Shown: positions 1 to 9,468, numbered from the stretch's first letter. The stretch is 64,000 bases of DNA from Psychromonas sp. psych-6C06 (GCF_002835465.1 NZ_PIZM01000002.1:248001-312000); one strand, 5' to 3'. Numbers and translations are program-made. The notes: a model not told the origin generated them from the sequence alone.

Positions 1-710
1 TTGTCGCACGAGGTCCTAAATCACTTCAAACACTACGTTTTGTAAAAGGACTAGGAGAGAGTGCAAAGATCATTCTGGGTAATCATGATCTGCACCTTCT
101 TGCGACTTGGCAAGGATTACATAAACCGAAAAAGGGCGATAAACTAGAAGATCTGTTAAATGCGCCTGATTGTGAAACATTACTGCAATGGTTAAGACAG
201 CAACCACTCTTATTACGCCATCCTAAGTTTAATTTTGTTATGGTGCATGCAGGCATTTCACCACAATGGACTATTGAGCAAGCAGAAGCATTAGCCCGTG
301 AAGTTGAAATAGAACTGCATGGTAGCGAGTTTAAAGGGCTATTGCATAAAATGTATGGTAATCACCCCAATAGCTGGTCTGAATCATTACAGGGTGAGCA
401 ACGTCTTCGCTTCATTATCAATGCCTTTACACGCATGCGTTACTGCTTTTTAGATGGCTCGTTAGAGTTTAAAAATAAACTTAACCCTGAAAATACCGAT
501 CGCAGTGTCATGAAGCCTTGGTTCGAAATTGCAACGCGTGATCACGATAGCCCAATACTTTTTGGTCATTGGGCGGCCCTGATGGGAAAGGTAAACACGC
601 AGGGAGTATATGCGCTGGATACTGGATGTGTATGGGGTAACAGTTTAACGATGCTCCGCTGGGAAGATAAAAAAAGATTTTCACTTGCCTGTACATTACG
701 TGGTAATTAA
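1..710 (+). CDS. apaH: Diadenosine tetraphosphatase ApaH (5' truncated by window edge)
   Basis: Symmetrical Ap4A hydrolase of the calcineurin-like metallophosphatase family, which splits diadenosine tetraphosphate into two ADP. The reading frame is open from base 3, upstream of the first internal ATG at 240. It contains the GNHDLHLLA metal-binding motif near base 80 and a VMVHAGISP motif at 238, both typical of ApaH. About 235 residues are visible, so only the N-terminal phosphatase motif is missing. Its stop overlaps the stop of the convergent diguanylate cyclase gene by 4 bp. folA lies nearby, as in other gammaproteobacteria, although here one gene intervenes. Confidence 0.95.
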   Translation, partial: VARGPKSLQTLRFVKGLGESAKIILGNHDLHLLATWQGLHKPKKGDKLEDLLNAPDCETLLQWLRQQPLLLRHPKFNFVMVHAGISPQWTIEQAEALAREVEIELHGSEFKGLLHKMYGNHPNSWSESLQGEQRLRFIINAFTRMRYCFLDGSLEFKNKLNPENTDRSVMKPWFEIATRDHDSPILFGHWAALMGKVNTQGVYALDTGCVWGNSLTMLRWEDKKRFSLACTLRGN

Positions 711-1981
711 GGGTTAATAGACTCAAATAATACCATTTGATTACGACCATTTTCTTTAGCTTGATAGAGCGCTTTATCAGCCAAGCTTAGTGCAGACTCA
801 AGATTTTCAGATTCACTAGTACACAGTCCTATACTCGCAGTAACCTTTAATTTAAAACCATCGTTGAGTAGGTAAATATCACCTTCAATTTTAGCGCGCA
901 GTGCTGATAATTTAGTTTCAATTGCCTTAAAGTCATTATCAACGAGTAAAAAACAAAACTCCTCACCACCAAATCGGGCTGCTAGATGATTATTGTTAGT
1001 GGCAAATTCATTCGCTATTTGTGCACCAAGTTGACGAAGTACAATATCACCAGCATCATGCCCGTAATTATCATTTACTTTTTTAAAGTAATCGATATCC
1101 AGTAATGCAACACCAACATATTGCTCTTTAGACTTAAATCGAGAAAAAATTTCATCTCCCAACTCGAAAAAATGCCCGCGATTATACAATCCAGTCAAAA
1201 AGTCCCTGGTCGCTAAAAACTTTAATTTCTTAATGTGTTCTAGGAGTTCCATATTTTGATTAATTCGACAGAAAAATTCCTCTTCAAGAAATGGCTTGTT
1301 AATAAAGTCACTTCCTCCCAACTTTAAAAAATGTGCCGATAGTTGATTATTACCGAAAGCTGACATACCAATAATTGCCATTTGCTGGCTACTATACGAA
1401 CGGCGGAGTGTTGTCGTTAAGGCTAAACCATCCATATTTGGCATATTAAAGTCGGTCAATACTAAACTTATATTGGGGTTGTGTTTTACTTTTTCTATTG
1501 CATCTAATCCGTCAATAGCCTCAATCACATGAAACTGGTAGATCACCAAAAGGTGCTTGATGTAGGTACGAACACTTAGGGAGTCATCAACCACCAAAAC
1601 ATCTATCTTACTATTACGCCTTAACTGACATAGCAAAGAGACCACATATTCAACATTAGCGGGCCCCTCTTTAAGCACGTAATCAACAATGCCTTTGGTG
1701 TAAATTTTTTTACGGAAGTTATCGTCTAATTTACCTGTAAAGATAATAGCGGGTATATTATGCCCCAACACAAAATCAATCACTTCTCCATTGGGGGCAT
1801 CGGGAAGATTTACATCTAATAAACTGGCAAAAAATTGATGCTTATTTTCAGCCAGTAAGTGTTTTAAGTCAGCAAAGCTTTCGACAGCAATAACTTCAAA
1901 ACCACCATTCGCTTCAATGCTCCGCTTCAATATTCGCGTAAACATAACACTATCTTCAACCACTAAAATTTTTTTCAGCAT
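707..1981 (-). CDS. Response regulator with two receiver domains and a GGDEF diguanylate cyclase domain
   Basis: A PleD-like architecture of 424 residues. Receiver 1 spans about residues 3-120 with acceptor D56. Receiver 2 spans about 126-245 with D177 in VLTDFNMP and a conserved KP at 229-230. The GGDEF domain spans about 260-420, with the active-site motif GGEEF at 338-342 and RDFLTGLYNR at its start. It should make cyclic di-GMP when phosphorylated or dimerised. No RxxD inhibitory site is visible just before GGEEF, so product feedback may be absent. No kinase gene is adjacent. It sits between apaH and folA, which are usually close neighbours, so it looks inserted into a conserved pair. Confidence 0.9.
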   Translation of the reverse strand: MLKKILVVEDSVMFTRILKRSIEANGGFEVIAVESFADLKHLLAENKHQFFASLLDVNLPDAPNGEVIDFVLGHNIPAIIFTGKLDDNFRKKIYTKGIVDYVLKEGPANVEYVVSLLCQLRRNSKIDVLVVDDSLSVRTYIKHLLVIYQFHVIEAIDGLDAIEKVKHNPNISLVLTDFNMPNMDGLALTTTLRRSYSSQQMAIIGMSAFGNNQLSAHFLKLGGSDFINKPFLEEEFFCRINQNMELLEHIKKLKFLATRDFLTGLYNRGHFFELGDEIFSRFKSKEQYVGVALLDIDYFKKVNDNYGHDAGDIVLRQLGAQIANEFATNNNHLAARFGGEEFCFLLVDNDFKAIETKLSALRAKIEGDIYLLNDGFKLKVTASIGLCTSESENLESALSLADKALYQAKENGRNQMVLFESINP

Positions 1982-2039
1982 CTGCTTTTTATTATCACCT
2001 TAAGTTACTTTTTAAGTAAACATAGAACCGTTTCAGTGG

Positions 2040-2528
2040 TTATTCACGATCTAATGTAACAAACTGATAGTTGTAACCATTTTTTTCATCTTTTGTATGA
2101 GACTGTTGCTCAACTTGACGCCATTTTGCGCTTTTTATGTAATCCGGAAAGTAAGTATCTCCCTTAGTTTCTAGATCAATAAAGGTTAAATATAATCGGT
2201 CAGCTTGTACTAAAAACTGTTCATAAATAGTTGCGCCACCAATTATCATAACTTCCTCTATATTTCCCAACAATTGAATTGCTTGCTCGAGCGTTTGCAC
2301 ACAATCGACGCCTTCTATTTGCAAGCTTTCATCACGGGTTATAACGATGTTTTGACGGCCGGGTAATGGGCGACCAATAGATTGATAGGTTTTACGTCCC
2401 ATGATCACAGGCTTACCTAATGTTACACGTTTAAAAAATTGTAGATCAGCCGGTAAGTGCCATGGCATTTTATTATCTAAGCCAATAACGCGGTTATTTG
2501 CCATAGCGGCAATCATAGAGACTCTCAT
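2040..2528 (-). CDS. folA: Dihydrofolate reductase
   Basis: NADPH-dependent reduction of dihydrofolate to tetrahydrofolate. The 162-residue product begins MRVSMIAAMANNRVIG and carries the family motifs MPWHLPADLQFFKR, GKPVIMGRKTYQSIG and IIGGATIYEQF. A longer frame reaches 2573, but the start at 2528 matches the family N-terminus and has AAGGAAT just upstream. The divergent DUF2333 frame begins close by, so the two promoters must share a short region. Confidence 0.96.
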   Translation of the reverse strand: MRVSMIAAMANNRVIGLDNKMPWHLPADLQFFKRVTLGKPVIMGRKTYQSIGRPLPGRQNIVITRDESLQIEGVDCVQTLEQAIQLLGNIEEVMIIGGATIYEQFLVQADRLYLTFIDLETKGDTYFPDYIKSAKWRQVEQQSHTKDEKNGYNYQFVTLDRE

Positions 2529-2658
2529 ACTATTCCTTGCAATAAAAAATGATAAATTGTGCAACATTAGCAAATAAATTGTTTAAATGATGCATAAAAC
2601 TTTAAGCAACGTTATGATTAAAAGACCTATGTATATTTTTTTAAAATGGAAAATCATT

Positions 2659-3642
2659 ATGTTAGGAAAGAAAACCGTTATTAGTGGGCTCTCTGTCATC
2701 ACACTCATCCTTTGGTTGATCTCTATTTGGTGGGGATGGATGCCAAGTTCCTATGATGTCAAACAGAAGACAAATGAAACAGCACAGCTTAATAATGAAA
2801 ACCAAGTTGCGGGTTATACAACGACTTCAACGCTCATTGATATCACCGAATGGTTAATCACCAAACCAGGTGGTTTTATTTCTAACGATATGACCCCACC
2901 AGGCATATTAATGGATAATATGCCGGCCTTTGAATATGGCGTATTAGAGCAAGCACGCGATTTAGCACTGGCAATGCGTCTTAGTTTTAGTCGCTCTCAG
3001 TCCCAATCCAAGGGTGATAAAGATTTAGAAACCGCGCAAAGCAAGCTCAACATTTCCCATAAAAGCTGGCAGTTACCTAGCGCCGAAAATGAGTATGGAG
3101 ATGCGATCAAGGCGCTCAAAAGCTATAGAAGCCGTTTGGTATCTCAAGATAACCGTGATGCACAGTTTTATACTCGCGCAGATAACCTCGGTGCATGGCT
3201 AAGAGAAGTTGAAAAAAGACTTGGTTCTATTTCACAGGAACTCAGTGCAAGTGTTGGTTATGATAGGTTCGATACCACACTATCCGGCGATCCTACCGCG
3301 AAACAATCGACTGCGACCTCAAAGCAGCTTATCGTTAAAACATCATGGTGGAAAATTGATGATGTTTTTTATGAAAGCCGTGGTGCAACATGGGCAATAT
3401 TACACTTTTTAAAAGCAGTTGAAGTCGACTTTGCTGACGTACTTGAAAAGAAAAATGCACAAGCAAGTTTAAAACAAATTATTCGAGATTTAGAGTCCAC
3501 ACAAGATCCAGTTTGGACACCAATGATACTTAATGGCAGTGGATTTGGTTTACTAGCAAATCATTCCTTAGTCATGGCAAATTATGTTTCTCGCGCGAAT
3601 GCAGCGTTAATTGACCTACGAAGTTTACTTGAGCAAGGCTAA
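2659..3642 (+). CDS. DUF2333 family inner-membrane-anchored protein
   Basis: A 327-residue protein with one N-terminal membrane segment (about residues 9-27) followed by a soluble, probably periplasmic domain. It has the DUF2333 signature PGGFISNDMTPPGILMDNMP and the following stretch about a polar-helix EQARDLALAMR. The function of the family is unknown. In-frame ATGs occur at 2587 and 2629. I prefer 2659 because it places the hydrophobic anchor at the N-terminus, but the ribosome site there is weak. It is probably co-transcribed with the four-helix membrane protein that follows 63 bp later. Confidence 0.8.
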   Translation: MLGKKTVISGLSVITLILWLISIWWGWMPSSYDVKQKTNETAQLNNENQVAGYTTTSTLIDITEWLITKPGGFISNDMTPPGILMDNMPAFEYGVLEQARDLALAMRLSFSRSQSQSKGDKDLETAQSKLNISHKSWQLPSAENEYGDAIKALKSYRSRLVSQDNRDAQFYTRADNLGAWLREVEKRLGSISQELSASVGYDRFDTTLSGDPTAKQSTATSKQLIVKTSWWKIDDVFYESRGATWAILHFLKAVEVDFADVLEKKNAQASLKQIIRDLESTQDPVWTPMILNGSGFGLLANHSLVMANYVSRANAALIDLRSLLEQG

Positions 3643-3705
3643 TACCGTTTAGGCGTATCAACTTATCAACACAATAGTTAAATGAACATATTTAAGGAAA
3701 AATAA

Positions 3706-4131
3706 ATGAAAGGAGCAGGTGGCAGTTCTGGAGGAATCGGGCACTTTTTTATTGGTTTACTCATGATGTGCGGTGGCTTTTACCTGCTACTTAATGCTAT
3801 TACTGTCACCTCTAGTTTTGGAATGGGCTCAAGGCTGTATAGTGTAAATACATTTGGCACTAATATCGGCCTGACAACAGGTATGGTGCTCATACCGTTT
3901 ATGTTTGGTATCGGGCTTATTTTTTATAACGCCAAGAACATACTCGGATGGCTACTTTCAATATGCTCAATTACAGCATTAATTTTTGGCGTGATCTCAT
4001 CGATTCGTTTTAGCTTACGCACAATGACATCTTTTGACTTAATCGTTATATTGGTGCTGGCAGTTGGTGGTTTAGGTCTCTTTCTACGTTCACTGAAAAC
4101 CATCGAAAGAGATAATACAAACGAGCGCTAA
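3706..4131 (+). CDS. Small multi-pass membrane protein of unknown function
   Basis: A 141-residue protein with a Gly/Ser-rich N-terminus and about four hydrophobic segments (roughly residues 11-32, 58-75, 80-100 and 110-128). The charged C-terminal tail ends in an RDNTNER-like sequence. AAGGA lies 7-8 bases before the ATG. I do not recognise the family. It follows the DUF2333 gene on the same strand and ends just before a strong terminator, so the two probably form a short operon. Confidence 0.7.
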   Translation: MKGAGGSSGGIGHFFIGLLMMCGGFYLLLNAITVTSSFGMGSRLYSVNTFGTNIGLTTGMVLIPFMFGIGLIFYNAKNILGWLLSICSITALIFGVISSIRFSLRTMTSFDLIVILVLAVGGLGLFLRSLKTIERDNTNER

Positions 4132-4153
4132 ACTTTTCTAAGCAATAAAGATA

Positions 4154-4181
4154 AAAAAACCGTTTATTAAAACGGTTTTTA
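4154..4181. terminator. Bidirectional intrinsic terminator
   Basis: AAAAACCGTTT and AAACGGTTTTT form an A/T-flanked hairpin with U tracts on both strands. It lies between the convergent membrane-protein and SEC-C genes and can serve both. Confidence 0.85.
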
Positions 4182-4183
4182 TC

Positions 4184-4519
4184 TTAGCCACAACACTTTT
4201 TATATTTTTTACCGCTACCACAGGAGCAGGGATCATTACGTTTAGGTGTTTTCGCAAAGGTAGTCGTTTGCGGTTTATTTAAAAAACCAGTTAACTCGAC
4301 AATATTTTCCTCTTGTTTTTCATCAACGGTAATATCAGCAAATAATTGATTTTCTTCTAAAATAGCTTCTACTTCGACTTTTCTTTCCTGTGTTGGTACT
4401 GTTAGTGAAAAAGGAGACTGTTGCGACCCAGATTTAATGGCGCGTTTCGTATTAAAACCATAGCTTGAATGCTTAGGTTTCTTCTCTTTTTTTCCTTTAA
4501 AGAAAAATTTATCAGACAT
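4184..4519 (-). CDS. SEC-C metal-binding motif protein (PBPRA1643-like family)
   Basis: A 111-residue basic protein ending in [19 protein letters not shown], the SEC-C zinc-binding motif also found at the SecA C-terminus. The N-terminus [20 protein letters not shown] resembles the small SWIM/SEC-C family described in Photobacterium and Vibrio (PBPRA1643 type). The middle is acidic and low in complexity. The role is unknown, and association with ribosomes or SecB is only inferred from other SEC-C proteins. An overlapping longer frame on the same strand (4402-4602) is not coding. Confidence 0.8.
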   Translation of the reverse strand: MSDKFFFKGKKEKKPKHSSYGFNTKRAIKSGSQQSPFSLTVPTQERKVEVEAILEENQLFADITVDEKQEENIVELTGFLNKPQTTTFAKTPKRNDPCSCGSGKKYKKCCG

Positions 4520-4549
4520 TGTTTGTTCCTCATATTAATTGAGCGCAGT

Positions 4550-5014
4550 TTATACGATCGGCCTGCCTCGGTAAATGAGTATTGATGGTAAGGCAAGCCC
4601 AAAGCTTAAAGCCCCTAAAATAAACAATGTTTTTAAGCCATTTTCAGTGACGATTTGCATCACTTCAACCGTGTAGCCAGCTGTATTGAGCTCAACTAAA
4701 CCAATCATGGTGGTAAAGGCAAAGCTGCCGGGGATCATTGGGATCACCGAAGCCACCGTAAACACAGGTCGTGGAATTAATCTTTTTCGAGACCAATATA
4801 ACCCGAGGAACCCCATTGAGCTTGAAGCAGCCAATGTTGCCCATTCGATATGCATCCCTAAATCCATGAGTAAGAATCGCAAAGAATGCGCAAATGCACC
4901 GCCGACAGCACAGTAGATAAGCATTTTTTTAGGCACATTAAATACCATAGCGAATCCTACAGCAGGGACAGCTGCAAACATTGCATCAATTAAAATTAGT
5001 TTTATCAGTTCCAT
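4550..5014 (-). CDS. yjjB: YjjB-type subunit of a ThrE/succinate exporter
   Basis: A 154-residue integral membrane protein with four to five hydrophobic helices, matching the short ThrE_2 (DUF3815) half of split threonine/serine exporter proteins. In E. coli the YjjP-YjjB pair exports succinate. The chosen ATG at 5014 overlaps the yjjP stop codon (TAATG), so translation is coupled. An ATG three codons earlier at 5023 is also possible. GGGGTGG just upstream could serve either start. Confidence 0.85.
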   Translation of the reverse strand: MELIKLILIDAMFAAVPAVGFAMVFNVPKKMLIYCAVGGAFAHSLRFLLMDLGMHIEWATLAASSSMGFLGLYWSRKRLIPRPVFTVASVIPMIPGSFAFTTMIGLVELNTAGYTVEVMQIVTENGLKTLFILGALSFGLALPSILIYRGRPIV

Positions 5015-5787
5015 TATAACCACCCCGACACGCCAGTTAGCGTCATTGATGCGACAATGCCGATCGCGACACTAATGCTTAATAAAGTGGCAAACACCCA
5101 ACGCGCAATACCCGTACTAATATGCCCCTTTAACATATCTGAAACCGCATTAATTAATGGAAATCCAGGCACCAACAGTAACACTGAAGCCGCCATCGCA
5201 ATTTGCGGATTATCACCAAACTCATAGACAACACCAATACTGGCAATTGAAGTCGCAACAAAAGCAGCTAAAGCAAAGTTAACAAAGGGATTATGGTGCC
5301 GATGTGCAAGCTCTTGGCGTATTATCATTGCTCCCGCTGAGGCAAAGAATGTTGTGATATAAGCTGGCCAATCTCCCCCGAAAAAATGGCTAAAACTGGC
5401 GCAAGAAAAACCGATCATCAACACAACTAACCAACGATTATATTTATAAGGTGTTAATCTATTTAAGCGCTCTTTGACTTGGGTCGCGTCGAGTAAGCTT
5501 TTTTCCAACATCACACAGATGCGTAACACTTCACATACCATCTGCATATTAATACCACGATCATAGCAACGTCGGGTAGTTGTGACGCAATGCCCCTCAA
5601 ATAAGCTGGTAATAACAATGGCATCGGAACTAACTGAAAGCTCAATGCTTTGCGCTCCTAATGCAACACCGATCCGCTGCGTAGTTTGTTCAACAAGACG
5701 GCTTTCTGCACCATGTTGATGTAAAATCTGACCCGCTTTAACGGCAATACGCGTCAGTTCAGTTTGCGCTTCTGGGGTTAAACTCAT
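5014..5787 (-). CDS. yjjP: YjjP-type subunit of a ThrE/succinate exporter
   Basis: A 257-residue protein. The N-terminal soluble portion (about 1-115) contains the ThrE-family segment HGAESRLVEQTTQRIGVALG, and about five membrane helices follow. It should form the larger half of the split ThrE-like exporter with the overlapping downstream yjjB. The substrate is probably a small organic acid or amino acid, and succinate export is the only characterised example (E. coli). The segment VPGFPLINAVSDMLKGH is typical of the family. Confidence 0.88.
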   Translation of the reverse strand: MSLTPEAQTELTRIAVKAGQILHQHGAESRLVEQTTQRIGVALGAQSIELSVSSDAIVITSLFEGHCVTTTRRCYDRGINMQMVCEVLRICVMLEKSLLDATQVKERLNRLTPYKYNRWLVVLMIGFSCASFSHFFGGDWPAYITTFFASAGAMIIRQELAHRHHNPFVNFALAAFVATSIASIGVVYEFGDNPQIAMAASVLLLVPGFPLINAVSDMLKGHISTGIARWVFATLLSISVAIGIVASMTLTGVSGWL

Positions 5788-5875
5788 TACAAGAGTGATC
5801 CTACTGATGAAAAAATAAGATCATAACGGTAAGGTGGAATAATTCTTTGTTTTTTATCACAGAAAATGGAGGAAG

Positions 5876-5911
5876 GTTAAAAAAATTAGCACTGTTGCTA
5901 AAAACAGTGCT
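5876..5911 (-). terminator. Intrinsic terminator of the MTHFR-like gene
   Basis: A 9-bp perfect stem AGCACTGTT/AACAGTGCT (5888-5911) is followed on the minus strand by AATTTTTTTAACC. It lies 30 bp after the MTHFR-like stop. Confidence 0.85.
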
Positions 5912-5940
5912 GTAGCAGTTTCGCTGGCTTAGTGATTGGC

Positions 5941-6897
5941 TTAGATTTGTGATTCAGCTAATTTTAAATCTAACGTCGCTTTAAGTAACTTAAATAAAAG
6001 AATAGCAGCATCAATCTCCTCTTTACGATTAGTTAAACTTTCAATATTCAAACCAAATGGAATATCGAGAGGTAAGCACGCTTGTAAAATCTGTTCAAAA
6101 TTATTACGGTTAATCATTAATGATTCTTTAAGCGGATTATCCGACGCTAAAATGCGTAACTTAGTCGCTTCTGGAACTGAGATTCCGAGCCATTCGATAA
6201 ACTCTAATGTTTTAGCACTACCGCAAGGTGAAAAGGTTAACACAATACGCTTAGGCTTAACCCCATCCGCCTTACACTGAGAAGCATATCGCGTTAGCAG
6301 ATCAATCGTTGCCTGCGCATTATAAACGGCTTGCGAAATAAAAAACTCACAGCCTTTTTCAACTTTATTAGCTAAACGAAGGTGCTCATCGCCTTTACTC
6401 ACATGGCGCTCCGCAATCGTCACACCACCTAAGTGAAAATCTAAATTATGCTCTTGTAAAACCCCATAAGCATCATTTAGGGAAAGTTTGATTTCACCAT
6501 CTGCAGATGGACTACCCACCAGCACAATATCGCGTACAGAAAACTGATGCCAAGCGTCACTTAACCAAGCAGAAAAATCAGCGCCGTCACGTTGTGAAAC
6601 ACTTTTATAGGTGATCACAGGCTTATGGCATTTATCGTGTAAGAGCTTTGAATACAAGCGCGAGTCATGGGTATATTTGAAAGGAAAGGGGCGAGGTTTA
6701 TCAATACGAGAAGTTTCATCTTGAATGTCGTAAACAATCAAACCATCGTAATCTATCTCATCTAAACGATTCAACAATTTATCGGCAATACCTGACACCA
6801 ACTCAATATCTGTATCTTGCTTGGGTGGCGTAGTGCCAATAAAATATACGCCCTGCTTAGGATCGCTCGATTTGCTTTTTAAGATAGAGTCAGCCAT
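5941..6897 (-). CDS. Methylenetetrahydrofolate reductase-like protein
   Basis: A 318-residue protein of the MTHFR/FAD-linked oxidoreductase superfamily. Features include the N-terminal YFIGTTPPKQD (in place of the MetF FEFFPP segment), VLVGSPSADGEIKLSLNDAYG, LGGVTIAERH and GCEFFISQAVYNAQATIDLL. The last resembles the MetF GADFFITQxxFD region. It is clearly divergent from canonical MetF and stands alone without methionine genes, so a dedicated role in one-carbon metabolism is uncertain. It is followed by its own terminator and transcribed divergently from rsmE. Confidence 0.75.
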   Translation of the reverse strand: MADSILKSKSSDPKQGVYFIGTTPPKQDTDIELVSGIADKLLNRLDEIDYDGLIVYDIQDETSRIDKPRPFPFKYTHDSRLYSKLLHDKCHKPVITYKSVSQRDGADFSAWLSDAWHQFSVRDIVLVGSPSADGEIKLSLNDAYGVLQEHNLDFHLGGVTIAERHVSKGDEHLRLANKVEKGCEFFISQAVYNAQATIDLLTRYASQCKADGVKPKRIVLTFSPCGSAKTLEFIEWLGISVPEATKLRILASDNPLKESLMINRNNFEQILQACLPLDIPFGLNIESLTNRKEEIDAAILLFKLLKATLDLKLAESQI

Positions 6898-7064
6898 ACA
6901 TATTTCCTAGAAAAAAGAGAACCTAAATTGTCGCATACAACCCTATTGCCATACAAGGTAGAAAGCTTTAGCGATAACGTTAAAAAGTAATAAGCGTTAG
7001 TTTTCAATCAACATTTCACGTTATACTAAGCCATTATGAGTTAACAGTTAACAGTGCTAAAACT

Positions 7065-7793
7065 ATGCGACAGCCAAGATTTTACGACCCACAACCATTA
7101 TGTATCAACCAAACCGTTATCCTCGGTGATGATGCGACGCAACATATTCGTGTATTGCGACTTAAAGTCGATACCACAATCACGCTTTTTAACGGTCAAG
7201 GTGGTGAGTTTCATGCCACACTCATCGACGTACAAAAGCGAAGTTGTAATGTGCATATCGATAGCTTTCATGAAACAAATAATGAAAGTCCGTTACACCT
7301 GCATTTAGGGCAGGTAATTTCACGTGGCGATCGCATGGAGTTTGTCATTCAAAAAGCGGTTGAGCTGGGCGTCAATGAAATAACACCATTAATCAGTGAA
7401 CGTTGTGGCGTGAAAGTTAATCAAGAGCGAATGGCTAAAAAACAGCAACAATGGCAAAAAATAGCCATTGCGGCTTGTGAGCAATCAGGGCGTAATATTG
7501 TGCCCGTTATCCATGAAACACAGCAACTTGTTGATTGGTGCTCAAACAGCAGTGATGCTGTTAAATTGACACTTCACCCACGCGCAAAATATTCAATCAA
7601 TACGTTACCCGATAAACTGCAAAACATTGCATTGTTAATTGGCCCTGAAGGTGGCTTTAGCGATCAAGAGATACAATTGACAGAAACGCTTAACTTTACA
7701 GAAACACTGCTCGGTCCACGTATTTTACGTACTGAAACGGCAGCACTAACCGCTATTACTGCATTACAATGTCGCTTTGGCGATCTAGCTTAA
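7065..7793 (+). CDS. rsmE: 16S rRNA (uracil-1498-N3)-methyltransferase RsmE
   Basis: A 242-residue SPOUT-family methyltransferase that methylates U1498 of 16S rRNA. The N-terminal PUA-like domain starts MRQPRFYDPQPL, with QHIRVLRLK following. The C-terminal trefoil-knot SAM site carries LIGPEGGFSDQEI and LGPRILRTETA. The start at 7065 agrees with the family. It precedes gshB by 9 bp, the same order as in E. coli. Confidence 0.96.
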   Translation: MRQPRFYDPQPLCINQTVILGDDATQHIRVLRLKVDTTITLFNGQGGEFHATLIDVQKRSCNVHIDSFHETNNESPLHLHLGQVISRGDRMEFVIQKAVELGVNEITPLISERCGVKVNQERMAKKQQQWQKIAIAACEQSGRNIVPVIHETQQLVDWCSNSSDAVKLTLHPRAKYSINTLPDKLQNIALLIGPEGGFSDQEIQLTETLNFTETLLGPRILRTETAALTAITALQCRFGDLA

Positions 7794-7802
7794 GGATTTA
7801 AA

Positions 7803-8750
7803 ATGACTATAAAAATCGGGATCGTGATGGATCCAATCAAAGATGTAAAAATTCATAAAGATTCAAGTTTTGCGATGCTCCTTGAAGCGCAATCGCGTGG
7901 CTGGGAGCTTTATTATATGGAGATGAAAGACCTCTATTTAGACGATGGACGCAGTTTTGCAACGACTCAGAAACTGACCGTACAACGCGATGCAGACAAT
8001 TTTTATCAACTTGAAGCAGCGGTTGACCATCCTCTTGCTGATTTGGATGCGGTTTTAATGCGTAAAGATCCCCCCTTTGATACCGAATACGTTTATGCAA
8101 CCTATATGCTAGAGCGTGCTGAAGATGAAGGGTGTTTAATCGTTAATAAACCACAAAGCCTGCGTGATGCCAATGAAAAGCTCTTTACTGCATGGTTTAG
8201 CGAGTTTACCCCGACAACTTTAGTGACACGCAGTAGTGCAAAAATTCGTGCATTCCATGAAAAACATAAAGACGTGATCTTAAAGCCACTTGATGGCATG
8301 GGTGGCGCATCAATTTTCCGTATAAAAGAGAAAGACGCAAACCTCGGTGTAATCATTGAAACATTAACAGAGCATGAAAGCCGATACTGCATGGCACAAG
8401 CTTTTATCCCAGACATTAAAGATGGTGATAAACGTATCTTAATCGTTGATGGTGAGCCGATGCCCTACTCTTTAGCCCGTATTCCAGCTAAGGGTGAAAC
8501 ACGTGGTAACTTAGCAGCCGGTGGTCGTGGTGTTGCGCAACCTCTTTCTGAGTCAGATTGGCATATTGCCAATACTATTGGACCCGTGTTAAAAGAAAAA
8601 GGTCTTATTTTTGTAGGACTTGATGTCATTGGCGATAAAGTCACTGAAATTAACGTCACTAGCCCAACCTGTATACAAGAGATAGATAACGCTTACGGTA
8701 CAAACATTGCAGGTAAATTAATGGATGCAATTGAAAAACGCGTTCGATAA
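7803..8750 (+). CDS. gshB: Glutathione synthetase
   Basis: ATP-grasp ligase that joins glycine to gamma-glutamylcysteine. The 315 residues match E. coli GshB in length. Motifs include KIGIVMDPI at the N-terminus, VLMRKDPPFDTEYVYATYML, KPLDGMGGASIF, RILIVDGEPMPYSLARIP and VTEINVTSPTCIQEID. AAGGA lies directly before the start. It is in an apparent rsmE-gshB-yqgE-ruvX operon. Confidence 0.97.
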   Translation: MTIKIGIVMDPIKDVKIHKDSSFAMLLEAQSRGWELYYMEMKDLYLDDGRSFATTQKLTVQRDADNFYQLEAAVDHPLADLDAVLMRKDPPFDTEYVYATYMLERAEDEGCLIVNKPQSLRDANEKLFTAWFSEFTPTTLVTRSSAKIRAFHEKHKDVILKPLDGMGGASIFRIKEKDANLGVIIETLTEHESRYCMAQAFIPDIKDGDKRILIVDGEPMPYSLARIPAKGETRGNLAAGGRGVAQPLSESDWHIANTIGPVLKEKGLIFVGLDVIGDKVTEINVTSPTCIQEIDNAYGTNIAGKLMDAIEKRVR

Positions 8751-8760
8751 TTCACAATAA

Positions 8761-8787
8761 GTTGCCATACTTATTATGTATGGCAAC
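8761..8787 (+). other. Intercistronic hairpin between gshB and yqgE
   Basis: A perfect 10-bp inverted repeat GTTGCCATAC/GTATGGCAAC with a 7-nt loop ends 4 bases before the yqgE ribosome site AAGGAGA. No U tract follows, so it is not a classic terminator. It may act in mRNA processing or stability. Confidence 0.6.
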
Positions 8788-8802
8788 CCCAAGGAGATTC
8801 AC

Positions 8803-9468
8803 ATGACTGATAATAAAAATAATAGCAGTGACTCTAAACAAGATTCTCATGATGCACATGACACCTATGAAATTGATGATATCTGCGTTGATAGCGATAA
8901 GACAGAGGTCATTAACACTTTAAAGAATCATTTCTTAATTGCGATGCCGGCACTGACTGACCCCTACTTTAAAAAGTCAGTCGTTTATCTCTGTGAGCAT
9001 GATGCAGAGGGTGCAATGGGATTTATTATTAACTTCCCAGTCAAACTCACAGTGCAAGAATTACTGAAAAATGTAGAAACGATCAAACATCAACCAGAGC
9101 CACCGCTTACAAATCCGGTGTTTTTAGGTGGTCCACTGGAACTAGAGCGTGGCTTTGTATTACACAGTCCACTGGATGATAATTCACAAAGTACCGCGCT
9201 CAATGATCAACTATTAATGTCTAACTCCAATATAGTGTTATCTACTCTTGGTACCGAAAATGAACCACAAAAGTACATGGTGACCTTAGGTTATGCAAGC
9301 TGGAGCGCTGGGCAGCTTGAACAAGAGATGAATGATAATCATTGGCTCACCATTGAGAGTGAAAATGAGATCATCTTTAATACGCCCGTCGAAAAACGCT
9401 GGAGTGAATCTTTACAGCGCTTAGGCATTACTCCCGAGCAATTAACCACCTCAAGTGGCCATGCTTAA
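8803..9468 (+). CDS. yqgE: UPF0301 (AlgH/YqgE) family protein
   Basis: A 221-residue protein. The YqgE core begins around residue 45 ([20 protein letters not shown]) and continues with [27 protein letters not shown] and [14 protein letters not shown]. The first 40 residues are an acidic, Ser/Asp/His-rich extension, longer than in E. coli YqgE. The biochemical function is unknown. I chose the ATG at 8803 because AAGGAGA lies 7 bases upstream, over an in-frame ATG at 8776 inside the preceding hairpin. Confidence 0.92.
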   Translation: MTDNKNNSSDSKQDSHDAHDTYEIDDICVDSDKTEVINTLKNHFLIAMPALTDPYFKKSVVYLCEHDAEGAMGFIINFPVKLTVQELLKNVETIKHQPEPPLTNPVFLGGPLELERGFVLHSPLDDNSQSTALNDQLLMSNSNIVLSTLGTENEPQKYMVTLGYASWSAGQLEQEMNDNHWLTIESENEIIFNTPVEKRWSESLQRLGITPEQLTTSSGHA

